64,000 nt of DNA from Flavobacterium sp. NRK F7 (GCF_024054195.1 NZ_JAMXLB010000001.1:2371085-2435084), one strand, 5' to 3'; counted from the stretch's first letter, positions 9,724-18,650 are shown. Notes: a model not told the origin generated them from the sequence alone. Numbers and translations are program-made.

Positions 9724-10748
9724 TGATGAAAGTAAATTGTATTTTTCTATTTCTTTTTTTTAACAGTTGCTTTGTTTTTTCTCAAATGAATATCGAAGGT
9801 AGGGTAACCAATAACAACAGAGAACCTTTATTTGGAGCATCAGTTTATATTGATGGTACTACTTTAGGAACGGCAACCGACGAAAAAGGATATTTTAAAT
9901 TAACACTTCCTGCTGCAATTAATTCAGTTTTAGTAGTCAGTTATTTTGGTTATAGGACCTCGTATCAAAGTATCTCAACAACTCAACCTCTGCAGATTCT
10001 TTTATCAGAAGATATTAAAGAGCTAAAAGAAGTTGTAGTCCAAAGGAATCAATTTACTAGAGCAGAAATGCTTAAACTATTTAAAGAACAATTTTTAGGA
10101 ATCAATAAAGCAGGAAGCCAGTGTATTATTGAAAATGAAGACGAACTTTATTTTGATTACGATAAAGAAAAATTGGTTTTTAAAGCTTATTCAGACAAAC
10201 CCCTACAAATAAAAAATGCATATCTAAATTATCAAATTCAATTTCAACTCGTGGATTTTGAATGTGTTTTTTATAAATTAAGTATCAAGAGTACCGATGT
10301 TATTAATTCTCTATATGCAGGAACTTCATTTTTTACTGAAATTTCAAAGGATACGAAATATATCAAAAGAAGGAAAAAGTCCTATGAAGGTTCTTCTTTA
10401 CAATTTTTTCGAAATTTAATTGCAAATCAATGGGGTAAGGATGACTTTTTATTGTTTGAAGGAAGTTTTATGACGTCTCCAATGGAACATTTTAAAATTG
10501 ATAAAAACGAGAAAACCGAATTATATACAATTACTGTCACAAAACAGAAGAAACGTTCAAATACGAATTTCATAGCAGAATTTAATATTTTATATAATAA
10601 GAAAGAACAATCAAAAATAAGTTTTTATACGAATACGTTTTATGTAGATCGTTTTGGTTTATTTTCTGATTATGATAAAATATATTTTTCAGGTGATATT
10701 ACTGCAAGAAAAATAGGAGATTTGTTACCTTCAAATTATGGATTATAA
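9723..10748 (+). CDS. Secreted protein with carboxypeptidase-regulatory-like domain
   Basis: This 341-aa exported protein has a signal peptide ending near FVFSQ (residues 1-21) and then a CarbopepD_reg_2 domain (residues 24-110: IEGRVTNNNREPLFGASVYI, GTATDEKGYFKL, VSYFGYRT). This module is shared with TonB-dependent receptors, but the remaining 230 residues are too short for a barrel and are unassigned. The gene overlaps the previous stop (TAATG), so it belongs to the helicase operon; ATG at 9726 is an equal alternative start. Confidence 0.75.
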   Translation: MMKVNCIFLFLFFNSCFVFSQMNIEGRVTNNNREPLFGASVYIDGTTLGTATDEKGYFKLTLPAAINSVLVVSYFGYRTSYQSISTTQPLQILLSEDIKELKEVVVQRNQFTRAEMLKLFKEQFLGINKAGSQCIIENEDELYFDYDKEKLVFKAYSDKPLQIKNAYLNYQIQFQLVDFECVFYKLSIKSTDVINSLYAGTSFFTEISKDTKYIKRRKKSYEGSSLQFFRNLIANQWGKDDFLLFEGSFMTSPMEHFKIDKNEKTELYTITVTKQKKRSNTNFIAEFNILYNKKEQSKISFYTNTFYVDRFGLFSDYDKIYFSGDITARKIGDLLPSNYGL

Positions 10749-10750
10749 AA

Positions 10751-10780
10751 AAATGCTCTTCATTTGAAGAGCATTTATAT
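10751..10780. terminator. Terminator between convergent genes
   Basis: A perfect 11-bp stem (10751-10761 and 10766-10776, AAATGCTCTTC) with an ATTT loop and flanking A and T runs. It ends the helicase operon and the minus-strand gene at 10788-11363. Confidence 0.8.
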
Positions 10781-10787
10781 ATTTAAA

Positions 10788-11363
10788 TTATTTTCCTAAT
10801 AATCTTTTCTTTAATGTTCGGTCAACACAACGATCTTCTAACCAAATACCAAAAAGAGCTTTTCTAAAATCTAAACCTTCAATTTCACCTGTTAATTTAT
10901 CATTTATAAATACATAGGTTTTAACGTCTTCTTTAGAATATACAAATTCAACATACCCTTTTTCAGTTACGGATTCAAAGAAAGACATAAATTTATTCAT
11001 TCGCTCTCTTAAAGGTTCTAATTCACTTTGATATGATTTTTCAATACCTTCTTCAATTGCTTTGATTAATTTCTCTCTAGTAACCAAAGAAGAAGTTACA
11101 TACAATCTAGTAGCTATTGTTTCATCAGAATCTAAAATCTTTTTAGGATCGTCGGTTTTTTCAGTTAAATATAATGCTTGAACATATAAGTTAATCCACA
11201 TTTTATCTCGAATTCCATATCCGTTAAGGACTAACTTGGTTTTTCCACCAGAATCTCGAACCTTGATGTGTTTCTTAATTTTAATTCCATCAACATCTAA
11301 ATCATCTTGAGAAAATGCTGATACGCTCAACAGAAAAGCTAATAACAAAATAATTTTTTTCAT
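10788..11363 (-). CDS. Periplasmic chalcone-isomerase-like protein
   Basis: From the ATG at 11363 the protein has a signal peptide (MKKIILLLAFLLSVSAFSQ). The upstream in-frame TTG at 11372 is less likely. The mature part matches chalcone-isomerase-like proteins of bacteria: LVLNGYGIRDKMWINLYVQALYL, then a helical part with REKLIKAIEEGIEKS, and an ending with LTGEIEGLDFRKALFGIWL. In bacteria these are not flavonoid enzymes; they are thought to bind hydrophobic ligands. A promoter-like TAGTTTTG sits 21 nt upstream of the start. Monocistronic. Confidence 0.8.
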   Translation of the reverse strand: MKKIILLLAFLLSVSAFSQDDLDVDGIKIKKHIKVRDSGGKTKLVLNGYGIRDKMWINLYVQALYLTEKTDDPKKILDSDETIATRLYVTSSLVTREKLIKAIEEGIEKSYQSELEPLRERMNKFMSFFESVTEKGYVEFVYSKEDVKTYVFINDKLTGEIEGLDFRKALFGIWLEDRCVDRTLKKRLLGK

Positions 11364-11383
11364 AAATTTCAAATTTGGGTTTA

Positions 11384-11391
11384 CAAAACTA
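11384..11391 (-). promoter_or_regulatory. -7 element for the chalcone-isomerase-like gene
   Basis: On the minus strand TAGTTTTG matches TAnnTTTG and lies 20 nt before the ATG at 11363. No good TTG partner was found about 20 nt further upstream. Confidence 0.4.
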
Positions 11392-11482
11392 ATTAATTAA
11401 TAATAAAGATAACATTTTTTTAATAAAAAAAATAATTTTTATTAATATTAAAAATTATTATTACAAAAGTAATGCCAAAAAT

Positions 11483-11510
11483 AAAAGCATGATTTAAAAA
11501 TCATGCTTTT
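11483..11510 (-). terminator. Terminator of the OmpA-like gene
   Basis: Stem arms AAAAGCATGATTT (11483-11495) and 11498-11510, followed on the minus strand by a T-rich run. It lies just downstream of the OmpA-family gene. Confidence 0.7.
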
Positions 11511-11538
11511 ATACTATTTTAAAAAGTCTTATTGATAA

Positions 11539-12378
11539 TTATTTTTCTTCACTCAAACTTTTCATTTCTTTTTCAATCATATCATAAAATTGATCGATTT
11601 TAGGTAAAATGATAATTTTTGTTCTTCTGTTTTTAGCACGATTTTCAGGAGTATCATTCGCTACTAAAGGAATGAAATAACTTCTACCAGCGGGTATAAG
11701 TTGTTTTGGATCTACACCTAAATCATTTTGTAAAACACGTACAATTGAAGTAGCTCTTTTAACAGATAAATCCCAGTTGTCTAATAAAACCGTGTTTTTG
11801 ATTGGCACATTATCAGTATGTCCTTCAACCATACATTCGAAATCTGGTTTGCTGTTAATCACTTTTGCAACTTTACCTAAAACGGTTTTTGCACCTGGAC
11901 TTACTTCATAACTACCCGATTTGAATAATAAATTATCAGCAATAGAAATAAATACAACTCCTTTTTCAACGTTTACATTGATATCTGGGTCGTTTAAGCC
12001 AACTTCTTTTTTCAAACTAGTTACTAAAGCTAGAGTAACACTATCCTTTTTAGATAAGGCATCTTGAAGTCTTGATATTTTTAAATCCTTTTCTTTTAAA
12101 CTTTCTAATGATTTTTCAAGATTTTCTGCTCCTTTAGTGGTTAAAACAGTCAATTCTTTAGAACTGTTAATCAAATCAGAATTATTCTTTTTTAAATAAT
12201 CTAACTGATCGCTCATGGCAGATTTTTCAGTCAAACAGTTATTCAATTTAACTGTCGCAGAATTTAATAAATCCTGAATTTCTTTGTTTTTGTTTTCTAG
12301 TTCCGCATATTTCTTTTTAGAAACGCATGACGTAAAAGTCAACATTAATGCAGCTACAACTACGGTTATTTTCTTCAT
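11539..12378 (-). CDS. OmpA-family peptidoglycan-binding lipoprotein
   Basis: This 279-aa envelope lipoprotein has a lipobox in MLTFTSCVSKKKYAELENK, a long coiled coil (about 25-115), and a C-terminal OmpA/MotB domain (about 125-260: SVKRATSIVRVLQND, MVEGHTDNVPI, NRRTKIIILP). The Asp and Arg that hold diaminopimelate in peptidoglycan (in TDN and NRRT) are present. It anchors the outer membrane to the wall. It is single-gene with its own promoter-like element and terminator. Confidence 0.92.
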   Translation of the reverse strand: MKKITVVVAALMLTFTSCVSKKKYAELENKNKEIQDLLNSATVKLNNCLTEKSAMSDQLDYLKKNNSDLINSSKELTVLTTKGAENLEKSLESLKEKDLKISRLQDALSKKDSVTLALVTSLKKEVGLNDPDINVNVEKGVVFISIADNLLFKSGSYEVSPGAKTVLGKVAKVINSKPDFECMVEGHTDNVPIKNTVLLDNWDLSVKRATSIVRVLQNDLGVDPKQLIPAGRSYFIPLVANDTPENRAKNRRTKIIILPKIDQFYDMIEKEMKSLSEEK

Positions 12379-12397
12379 AATTCAATTTATTTTGATA

Positions 12398-12405
12398 CAA
12401 AAGTA
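12398..12405 (-). promoter_or_regulatory. -7 element for the OmpA-family gene
   Basis: The minus strand reads TACTTTTG, a match to TAnnTTTG, 19 nt upstream of the ATG. The -33 element is not evident. Confidence 0.45.
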
Positions 12406-12450
12406 ATAACATTTATGTCTAACTTTAAAATTATAATAGCTAAACTATTG

Positions 12451-13446
12451 TTAAAATAATTTTGTATAAGTTTGTTGTTTTTGTATAAAAAAACGATTTA
12501 CAATCGAAGATATTGTATAGTATTTCTTAATATTTTGTGAATTTCTCTTACTATAATAATCCTTAAAATTGCTATAAAAATGAAAATGAGCACGTAAGAT
12601 AGCTATCAGGTGTTTAAATTTTCCCTGTGTTAAAAAACGAAAGGCTGCTATTCCATCTAAAAGTAATCTCGAAAATAGAATAGGAACTAATGTATTCTTT
12701 GGTAAATTTTTAGTTAACATATATAACGAATTCCTAAAATTCAAATAGGTTTTTCGAGGACTCTCATTATTTAAAGTGGCACCACCTACATGATAGACCA
12801 CCGATTGGTAACAGAATTTTATTTCATAACCCATATGATGTGCTCTCCAACATAAATCAATTTCTTCTTGATGGGCAAAAAAACCTTCATCAAAACCTTG
12901 TAACTCTTGAAATACTTGGTTGCGAATGAAGAAACAGGCTCCAGAAGCCCAAAAGATATTTATAGAAGAATCATATTGTCCTTTATCTTCTTCAATTTTA
13001 TCAAAAATTCGCCCTCTACAATACGGATACCCATATTTATCTATAAAACCACCAGCCGCTCCAGCATATTCAAAATACGATTTGTTTTTAAAATCTAAAA
13101 TTTTAGACTGAATTATAGCAGTTAAAGTATCTTTTTCAAATTGATTTAAAATAGGTTGTAACCAATTTTTTGTAACTTCAATATCGCTATTAACCAAAGC
13201 AAGATAGGGCTCTTTTATAGTTTTTAATCCTTCATTATATCCCTTGGCAAAACCAAAATTACCTTCGTTTTCAATTATTTGAACAGTTGGAAATTCAGAT
13301 TTTAAAACGGAAACAGAAACATCAGTGGAAGCGTTGTCAATAACATAAATAGTAGCTTCTGTGGAAAATTGAAGTACACTAGGTAAAAATTGTCTTAATA
13401 ATTCAACTCCATTCCAATTTAATATAACTACGGCTATTTTTTTCAT
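12451..13446 (-). CDS. Glycosyltransferase family 2, rhamnosyltransferase-like
   Basis: This 331-aa GT-A enzyme is probably used in cell-surface polysaccharide synthesis. The N-terminus VVILNWNGVELLRQFLPSVL, IDNASTD and NEGNFGFAKGYNEG form the nucleotide-sugar site. LVNSDIEVTKNWL holds the metal-binding acidic residues, and GFDEGFFAHQEEIDLCWRAH is the typical acceptor-side motif. The C-terminal 70 residues are basic and may touch the membrane. The donor sugar cannot be read from the sequence. The next gene upstream ends 9 nt before it, so these form an operon. Confidence 0.88.
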   Translation of the reverse strand: MKKIAVVILNWNGVELLRQFLPSVLQFSTEATIYVIDNASTDVSVSVLKSEFPTVQIIENEGNFGFAKGYNEGLKTIKEPYLALVNSDIEVTKNWLQPILNQFEKDTLTAIIQSKILDFKNKSYFEYAGAAGGFIDKYGYPYCRGRIFDKIEEDKGQYDSSINIFWASGACFFIRNQVFQELQGFDEGFFAHQEEIDLCWRAHHMGYEIKFCYQSVVYHVGGATLNNESPRKTYLNFRNSLYMLTKNLPKNTLVPILFSRLLLDGIAAFRFLTQGKFKHLIAILRAHFHFYSNFKDYYSKRNSQNIKKYYTISSIVNRFFIQKQQTYTKLF

Positions 13447-13455
13447 TTATAAAAA

Positions 13456-13872
13456 TTAAAAAATTAAATATTTTATTGATGTGATAAACCCTACTATAAA
13501 AATTATTCCAATCAAGGCTACAACAAGTAAACAACCAATTACTTCCAATTCAATACTTGATTTTTTATTTTCTTCATTTACTTTTTTAGGAGGAAGTTTA
13601 TCTACTATTTCAATACTTTCCAAAAAAAAATCACCAAATGTTATGGCTTTGGATTTTTCCATTTCAAAAAAATGTGATTCTCTGTGTAATCCTTTAGAAT
13701 CAATTATGGATGAGATCTCATTCTTAAAAACCTCTAACCCTTCTAGGTTGGCATCCATGCAGAGGCTTTTATCATGCTCATCAAAAAAAAACTCAATGTA
13801 AGGAGTCTTTTGCGTAGCAATTGGTTCTTTTGTATTTCCAGTTATGTTGTCAATTTCGTTCAAATTTCTCAA
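13456..13872 (-). CDS. Unknown protein with C-terminal membrane helix
   Basis: This 138-aa protein has no recognised family. The first 100 residues are soluble and acidic. A single hydrophobic segment (about 110-133, VIGCLLVVALIGIIFIVGF) anchors the C-terminus. The start is TTG at 13872, overlapping the TGA of the upstream gene (TTGA), and no ATG occurs before residue 39, so coupled initiation at TTG is likely. Its position between the HsdR_N gene and the glycosyltransferase gives no clear function. Confidence 0.5.
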   Translation of the reverse strand: MRNLNEIDNITGNTKEPIATQKTPYIEFFFDEHDKSLCMDANLEGLEVFKNEISSIIDSKGLHRESHFFEMEKSKAITFGDFFLESIEIVDKLPPKKVNEENKKSSIELEVIGCLLVVALIGIIFIVGFITSIKYLIF

Positions 13873-14315
13873 GTATTATAATTTGGTAAATCTTTTAAAA
13901 ATACATATTTCTCATTTTCAAAATCCATTTGGCAAAAATAATGATTTAGGCCATTGGTAACCATTAAATAACTTGCTTTTAAAACTAAATTATAGCGAGC
14001 GATTTGATCAAAGGTATGTTGGGAAATAACAACTTCTGGTGCTTTGCATTCAATAAGTAGAAAGATACTTCCATCCGAATTAAAAACAACGATATCATAA
14101 CGCTTATTAATTCCATTTACTTTTACTAATTTTTCAACGTTAATGTACGATTTAGAATACTTTTTTTCATGAATTAAATAGTGTAACGTATTTTGACGTA
14201 CCCATTCTTCTGGTGTCAGTACCACAAATTTTTTTCTAATTTCATCAAAAATAAAGGTTTTATTTTCACTATTTTTGAACCGAAAGGAAAAGATTGGAAA
14301 TTGCAATGGAATCAT
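13869..14315 (-). CDS. HsdR N-terminal-domain (PD-(D/E)XK nuclease-like) protein
   Basis: This 148-aa protein contains the HSDR_N_2 domain: EWVRQNTLHYLIHEKKY, then KRYDIVVFNSDGSIFLLIECKAP, which holds the D...ExK catalytic signature of PD-(D/E)XK nucleases. It lacks the helicase and other parts of a type I restriction enzyme, and no hsdM or hsdS gene is near. Stand-alone copies divergent from holA are common in Bacteroidota, suggesting a conserved DNA-related role. Nuclease activity is unproven. Confidence 0.85.
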   Translation of the reverse strand: MIPLQFPIFSFRFKNSENKTFIFDEIRKKFVVLTPEEWVRQNTLHYLIHEKKYSKSYINVEKLVKVNGINKRYDIVVFNSDGSIFLLIECKAPEVVISQHTFDQIARYNLVLKASYLMVTNGLNHYFCQMDFENEKYVFLKDLPNYNT

Positions 14316-14372
14316 TTCGCAAAATTAAAGAAATAAACTAAACAGCCAACAATACTTGCTTTATTGAATATT

Positions 14373-15377
14373 ATGGATGAAGTCTTACAAATTATTAAAG
14401 AAATTAAATCGGAAAATTACAAACCAATTTATTTTTTTATGGGTGAAGAACCTTATTATGTTGATAAATTGACAGAATATATCGAAGATAATGTACTTAC
14501 AGAAGACGAAAAAGGATTTAATCAGGTTGTTTTATATGGAAGAGATACCTCGATAGAAGATATTGTTTCTAATGCAAAACGTTACCCAATGATGGCAGAA
14601 AGACAAGTGGTTATTGTAAAAGAAGCACAAGAATTATCTCGAAATATTGATAAATTAGAAGCCTATGCTGAAAACCCTCAGCCTACAACTGTTTTAGTTT
14701 TTGCTTACAAATACAAAACGTTAGACAAAAGAAAAAAAATAACCAAACTATTAAGTAAAACAGGTGTTGTTTTTGAAAGTAAAAAACTATATGAGAACCA
14801 AGTTGGAGATTGGATAAAAAGAGTTTTATCTGGACAAAAGTATACTATCGAACCTAAAGCAGCAGCAATGTTGGTAGAGTTTTTAGGAACCGATTTATCT
14901 AAAATTAGTAATGAATTGGATAAACTTAAAATTATACTTCCACAAGGACATACCATTACAGCAAAGGATATAGAAGATAATATAGGAATCAGTAAAGATT
15001 ATAATAATTTTGAGCTTAGAAAAGCGATAGGGGAGAAAAATCAACTAAAAGCCTATCAAATTATTACTTATTTTTCTCAAAATCCAAAAGATAATCCTAT
15101 TGTGGTTACTACTGGATTGGTATTTGGTTTTTTTTCCCAATTATTGCAATATCATGGTCTAAAAGATAAATCTAAAGCAAATGTGGCAAAAGTCTTAAAA
15201 ATTAACCCTTATTTCGTTTCAGATTACGATGTGGCCATTCGAAATTATCCCATGAAGAAGGTAAGTGCTATTGTTTCTGCTTTACGAGAGGTAGATGTAA
15301 AGAGTAAAGGAGTTGGGGCAAACTCACTTTCTCAGAATGATTTATTAAAAGAAATGCTGATTCATATCTTTAATTAA
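14373..15377 (+). CDS. holA: DNA polymerase III subunit delta
   Basis: This clamp-loader subunit opens the beta sliding clamp. The N-terminal domain begins IKEIKSENYKPIYFFMGEEPYYVDKL, and the conserved AYKYKTLDKRKK region and C-terminal collar domain (LRKAIGEKNQLKAYQIITYF, PYFVSDYDVAIRNY) follow. The length of 335 aa is usual. A TTG at 14364 extends the frame by three codons, but the ATG at 14373 fits the family better. It is divergent from the HsdR_N gene, a typical neighbourhood in Flavobacteriaceae. Confidence 0.92.
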   Translation: MDEVLQIIKEIKSENYKPIYFFMGEEPYYVDKLTEYIEDNVLTEDEKGFNQVVLYGRDTSIEDIVSNAKRYPMMAERQVVIVKEAQELSRNIDKLEAYAENPQPTTVLVFAYKYKTLDKRKKITKLLSKTGVVFESKKLYENQVGDWIKRVLSGQKYTIEPKAAAMLVEFLGTDLSKISNELDKLKIILPQGHTITAKDIEDNIGISKDYNNFELRKAIGEKNQLKAYQIITYFSQNPKDNPIVVTTGLVFGFFSQLLQYHGLKDKSKANVAKVLKINPYFVSDYDVAIRNYPMKKVSAIVSALREVDVKSKGVGANSLSQNDLLKEMLIHIFN

Positions 15378-16034
15378 CTATTTTACTTGAAAAATAGAAA
15401 ATTGAGCTTCAGCATTATTAAAAACAAGTAGGTTATTGGACTTAATTCCAAAATAAATGCGTTCACCTGCAACTAATTTCACTAAAGTTTGCGTACTTCT
15501 TACAGGTGGAGAAGTAACACCAATTCCTAAAATAGTAACAGATAGTGATTCGTAAGATTCATCAGCAATTAAGGTTGTAGTTCCACCTGAAAATTTGAAA
15601 ATTCCTACACCTAAATCTGAAACACTAACAATGGATGTCATTTTTACATACACGCTAATATTATAAATTCCGTCCAATGGAGCAACAAAATATTTACTAG
15701 TTGTATTATAATCAGAATTTTCATCAAAGCTAATCGTAGGAAATGAAATCTGATTCCAACCACTTATTAAAGTAGCACCTAAAACAGTAAATCCCGTACC
15801 ACCTACACCTTTAACAAAGGATTTGGCAGCATCTGTATATTCTATTCTATTGTCGGTCGCATTTAGGGTTAGCGTTTTTGTTAATGGAGTTGTTAATTTT
15901 GGCACAGTTTCTACTATTACATCTCCATCAACATGTAAAGTAGCTTGGGGGTAAGTTAAATTAATACCCACTTGTGAATGAACTGAAAATAAATTCAAAA
16001 GGAGTACCGTAAATAAAAGTCTAAAATTTCTCAT
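15378..16034 (-). CDS. Secreted C1q-like / tail-fibre-like protein
   Basis: This 218-aa protein has a signal peptide (to about residue 20, LFSVHSQ) and a short collar motif VGINLTYPQATLHVDGD that is common in Bacteroidota surface proteins. A beta jelly-roll domain resembling C1q/TNF follows (WNQISFPTISFDENSDYN, YFVAPLDGIYNISVYVKM, LVKLVAGERIYFGIKSNN). The likely role is trimeric surface display; the ligand is unknown. Its 3' end abuts the holA stop codon. Confidence 0.72.
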   Translation of the reverse strand: MRNFRLLFTVLLLNLFSVHSQVGINLTYPQATLHVDGDVIVETVPKLTTPLTKTLTLNATDNRIEYTDAAKSFVKGVGGTGFTVLGATLISGWNQISFPTISFDENSDYNTTSKYFVAPLDGIYNISVYVKMTSIVSVSDLGVGIFKFSGGTTTLIADESYESLSVTILGIGVTSPPVRSTQTLVKLVAGERIYFGIKSNNLLVFNNAEAQFSIFQVK

Positions 16035-16634
16035 AGTTAGTAAGATTAAATTGATATTTTACGGTTAATAGTAAACTATACTCTTTTTAAATCAAGAAAA
16101 AGATACGGTTCCTCAACTAGGGTACTTCTAGTTGAGGATAAATAATAGAATATTGGATTAGACATTTTTGTAAAAAAAGAGAGCGTAAATACATACAATT
16201 ACAAGTATGTATAGCTAAGGATATAAAGCTATTACTTATCTTACTAAACGAAAATTTCGTTAGTATTAATTGAGAATTTAAAACAGATAATAATACTATT
16301 TTCATAATTATCTATAATAAGTTAATATGTTTTCCAATTACATAATGAAAAACAATAATTACTTTAACTCTTTTAGAAAATAATAGATAAAATTCTATCT
16401 GATTTCTAAAATAGCTTATAGATAGTTATTTAGGTGTTTGTTTTTATAGTTGTATTGTAAATTTACAAAAAAAAAGTTAATATGTTGCATTTTTGTGTCT
16501 ATAAAAGTTAAATTTATGTGAATATAAGTTTAAGATAACGTATGCTTTGTAATTTTTATTCTACAAGTATGCTATATAAAAATAATTTTAGATTTTGTAT
16601 ATTTGCAGTCCTCAAATTTTTAAAACGATACAAA
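16035..16634. other. 600-nt AT-rich intergenic region with a strong hairpin and a palindrome
   Basis: No gene is supported; a 62-codon minus-strand frame at 16117-16305 is low complexity. The region holds a perfect 11-bp hairpin (16110-16120/16128-16138, TCCTCAACTAG, 7-nt loop) upstream of the C1q-like gene and a perfect 14-bp palindrome TTGTAAATTTACAA at 16455-16468. A -7 element for the next gene lies at 16598-16605. Confidence 0.5.
16598..16605 (+). promoter_or_regulatory. -7 element for the CAL67264-type membrane protein
   Basis: TATATTTG matches TAnnTTTG. It lies 29 nt before the ATG at 16635, inside the longer frame that begins at 16542, and so argues for the shorter protein. The -33 element is weak. 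Confidence 0.45.
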
Positions 16635-16817
16635 ATGGGAATGAATAAAAATACAGTATTAGCTTGGGCTACTTTTATTATGATACTTATGGGATTACTA
16701 TTAATAGGTCTCGGTATTTATAGATATGCGGATGTGGCAGGCTGGGGTTTTTCTGCTGTTGGTGTTGGTTTTTTTGCTATTGCATGGGTTTTTAATGCTT
16801 TAAAAGGTAGAGTATAA
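16635..16817 (+). CDS. Small two-helix membrane protein (CAL67264 family)
   Basis: From the ATG at 16635 the product is 60 aa, MGMNKNTVLAWATF followed by two membrane helices (about 9-28 and 36-54) and the ending FNALKGRV. I recognise this as the small membrane protein family named CAL67264, conserved in Flavobacteriia with unknown role. The 31 extra residues from the ATG at 16542 are not family-like. It precedes ettA by 45 nt and may be co-transcribed with it. Confidence 0.75.
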   Translation: MGMNKNTVLAWATFIMILMGLLLIGLGIYRYADVAGWGFSAVGVGFFAIAWVFNALKGRV

Positions 16818-16862
16818 GTGCTGTTTTAAATATCAAGAATAAAATTAATTGAATAAATATAT

Positions 16863-18557
16863 ATGTCAGACGATAAAAAAGTAATTTTTTCAATGTCTAA
16901 AGTAAATAAGATTTACTCTAGTACAAATAAGCAAGTCTTAAAAGACATTTACTTAAGCTTCTTTTACGGAGCGAAAATAGGAATTTTAGGTCTTAATGGT
17001 TCTGGAAAATCTTCTTTATTAAAAATTATTGCAGGTTTAGATAAAAACTTTCAAGGAGACCTTGTTTTTGCACCAGGATATACAGTGGGTTATTTAGAGC
17101 AAGAACCCCAATTAGACGATACTAAAACTGTTATTGAAATCGTACGAGAAGGAGCAGCAGAAATTTATGCATTACTTGACGAATTTAATAAAATTAACGA
17201 CAGTTTTGGATTACCTGAAGTTTATGAAGATGCGGATAAAATGCAAAAACTTATGGATCGTCAGGCAGAACTACAAGACAAAATTGATGCAGCAGGAGCT
17301 TGGGAAATAGATAATAAATTAGAAGTTGCTATGGATGCCCTTCGCACACCTGAAGCAGATACACTTATTAAGCATTTATCTGGAGGAGAAAGAAGACGTG
17401 TAGCACTTTGTCGTTTGTTATTACAACAACCAGATGTATTATTATTAGATGAGCCTACCAATCACTTGGATGCAGAATCTGTATTGTGGTTAGAGCAACA
17501 TTTACAACAATATGCTGGAACTGTTATTGCTGTAACTCACGATCGTTATTTCTTAGATAATGTAGCCGGATGGATTTTAGAATTAGATAGAGGAGAAGGT
17601 ATTCCTTGGAAAGGAAACTATTCTTCTTGGTTAGATCAAAAATCCAAACGCATGGAACAAGAAGAAAAAGTAGCTTCTAAAAGAAGAAAAACACTTGAAA
17701 GAGAGTTAGATTGGGTAAGACAAGGAGCAAAAGGAAGGCAAACCAAACAAAAAGCACGTTTGCAAAATTATGATCGTTTATTAAATGAAGATCAAAAGGT
17801 TTTAGAAGAAAAATTAGAAATTTATATTCCTAATGGTCCTCGATTAGGTACCAATGTAATTGAAGCTAAAAATGTTGCCAAAGCTTATGGTGACAAATTA
17901 TTATATGATGACTTAAATTTCACTTTACCTCAAGCAGGAATTGTTGGTATAATTGGACCTAATGGTGCAGGAAAATCAACTATTTTTAGAATGATTATGG
18001 GTGAAGAACAATCTGATAATGGAACATTTCAAATTGGCGATACTGTAAAGATAGCTTATGTGGATCAATCGCATAGTGATATAGATCCAGAAAAATCAAT
18101 TTATGAGAATTTCTGTGATGGTCAAGAATTAATGATGATGGGCGGAAGACAAGTGAACTCAAGAGCGTATCTTTCTCGATTCAATTTTGGTGGTAGCGAT
18201 CAAAATAAAAAAGTTGCTACACTTTCAGGAGGTGAAAGAAATAGGTTGCATTTAGCAATGACTCTTAAAGAAGAAGGTAATGTTTTATTATTGGATGAGC
18301 CAACAAATGACTTAGATATCAATACATTAAGAGCCTTAGAAGAAGGGTTGGAGAATTTTGCAGGTTGTGCTGTAATTATCTCTCACGACAGATGGTTCTT
18401 AGATAGAGTATGTACTCATATTTTAGCTTTTGAAGGCGATTCTCAAGTATATTTTTTTGAAGGTAGTTTCTCCGAATATGAAGAAAATAAGAAAAAACGT
18501 CTAGGAAAAGAGGTAACTCCAACCAGAATTAAATATAAAAAGTTAATTAGAAATTAA
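16863..18557 (+). CDS. ettA: Energy-dependent translational throttle protein EttA (ABC-F)
   Basis: This 564-aa soluble ABC-F ATPase binds the ribosomal E site and gates the first elongation steps according to ATP/ADP level. Two ABC domains are seen: Walker A GLNGSGKSS (about 41), signature LSGGERRR and LLLDEPTNHLD, then Walker A GPNGAGKST, LSGGERNR and LLLDEPTNDLD. The inter-domain linker (KSKRMEQEEKVASKRRKTLE, WVRQGAKGRQTKQKAR) and the length match EttA more than other ABC-F proteins. It is followed by a strong terminator. Confidence 0.93.
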   Translation: MSDDKKVIFSMSKVNKIYSSTNKQVLKDIYLSFFYGAKIGILGLNGSGKSSLLKIIAGLDKNFQGDLVFAPGYTVGYLEQEPQLDDTKTVIEIVREGAAEIYALLDEFNKINDSFGLPEVYEDADKMQKLMDRQAELQDKIDAAGAWEIDNKLEVAMDALRTPEADTLIKHLSGGERRRVALCRLLLQQPDVLLLDEPTNHLDAESVLWLEQHLQQYAGTVIAVTHDRYFLDNVAGWILELDRGEGIPWKGNYSSWLDQKSKRMEQEEKVASKRRKTLERELDWVRQGAKGRQTKQKARLQNYDRLLNEDQKVLEEKLEIYIPNGPRLGTNVIEAKNVAKAYGDKLLYDDLNFTLPQAGIVGIIGPNGAGKSTIFRMIMGEEQSDNGTFQIGDTVKIAYVDQSHSDIDPEKSIYENFCDGQELMMMGGRQVNSRAYLSRFNFGGSDQNKKVATLSGGERNRLHLAMTLKEEGNVLLLDEPTNDLDINTLRALEEGLENFAGCAVIISHDRWFLDRVCTHILAFEGDSQVYFFEGSFSEYEENKKKRLGKEVTPTRIKYKKLIRN

Positions 18558-18571
18558 TTCTATAAAATTAT

Positions 18572-18603
18572 AAAAAAGCTGTCTATTGAACAGCTTTTTT
18601 TAT
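18572..18603 (+). terminator. Terminator of ettA
   Basis: Perfect 11-bp stem AAAAAAGCTGT (18572-18582) with ACAGCTTTTTT (18590-18600), 7-nt loop, then more T residues. Confidence 0.9.
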
Positions 18604-18610
18604 ACGTAAA

Positions 18611-18630
18611 ATCACCCTTTTTGTGTGAGC
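18611..18630 (+). promoter_or_regulatory. Putative operator half-site upstream of the leader-peptide gene
   Basis: The ATCACCC at 18611-18617 equals the left half of the paired operators at 32.7-32.8 kb. The distance from its end to the -7-like TATTTTTA at 18651-18658 is 33 nt, against 34 and 33 nt in that control region. The right half (TGTGTGA) is degenerate. Shared control is an inference. Confidence 0.35.
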
Positions 18631-18650
18631 GATATGTTAGATAATGCAAT

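Noticed and set aside
13869..14315. Restriction-modification or defence island
   Set aside because: Only an isolated HsdR_N domain is present; no methylase, specificity or other defence genes accompany it, and the neighbours are housekeeping genes.
16117..16305. 62-codon minus-strand frame
   Set aside because: Contains the hairpin at 16110-16138 and low-complexity sequence; no family resemblance.
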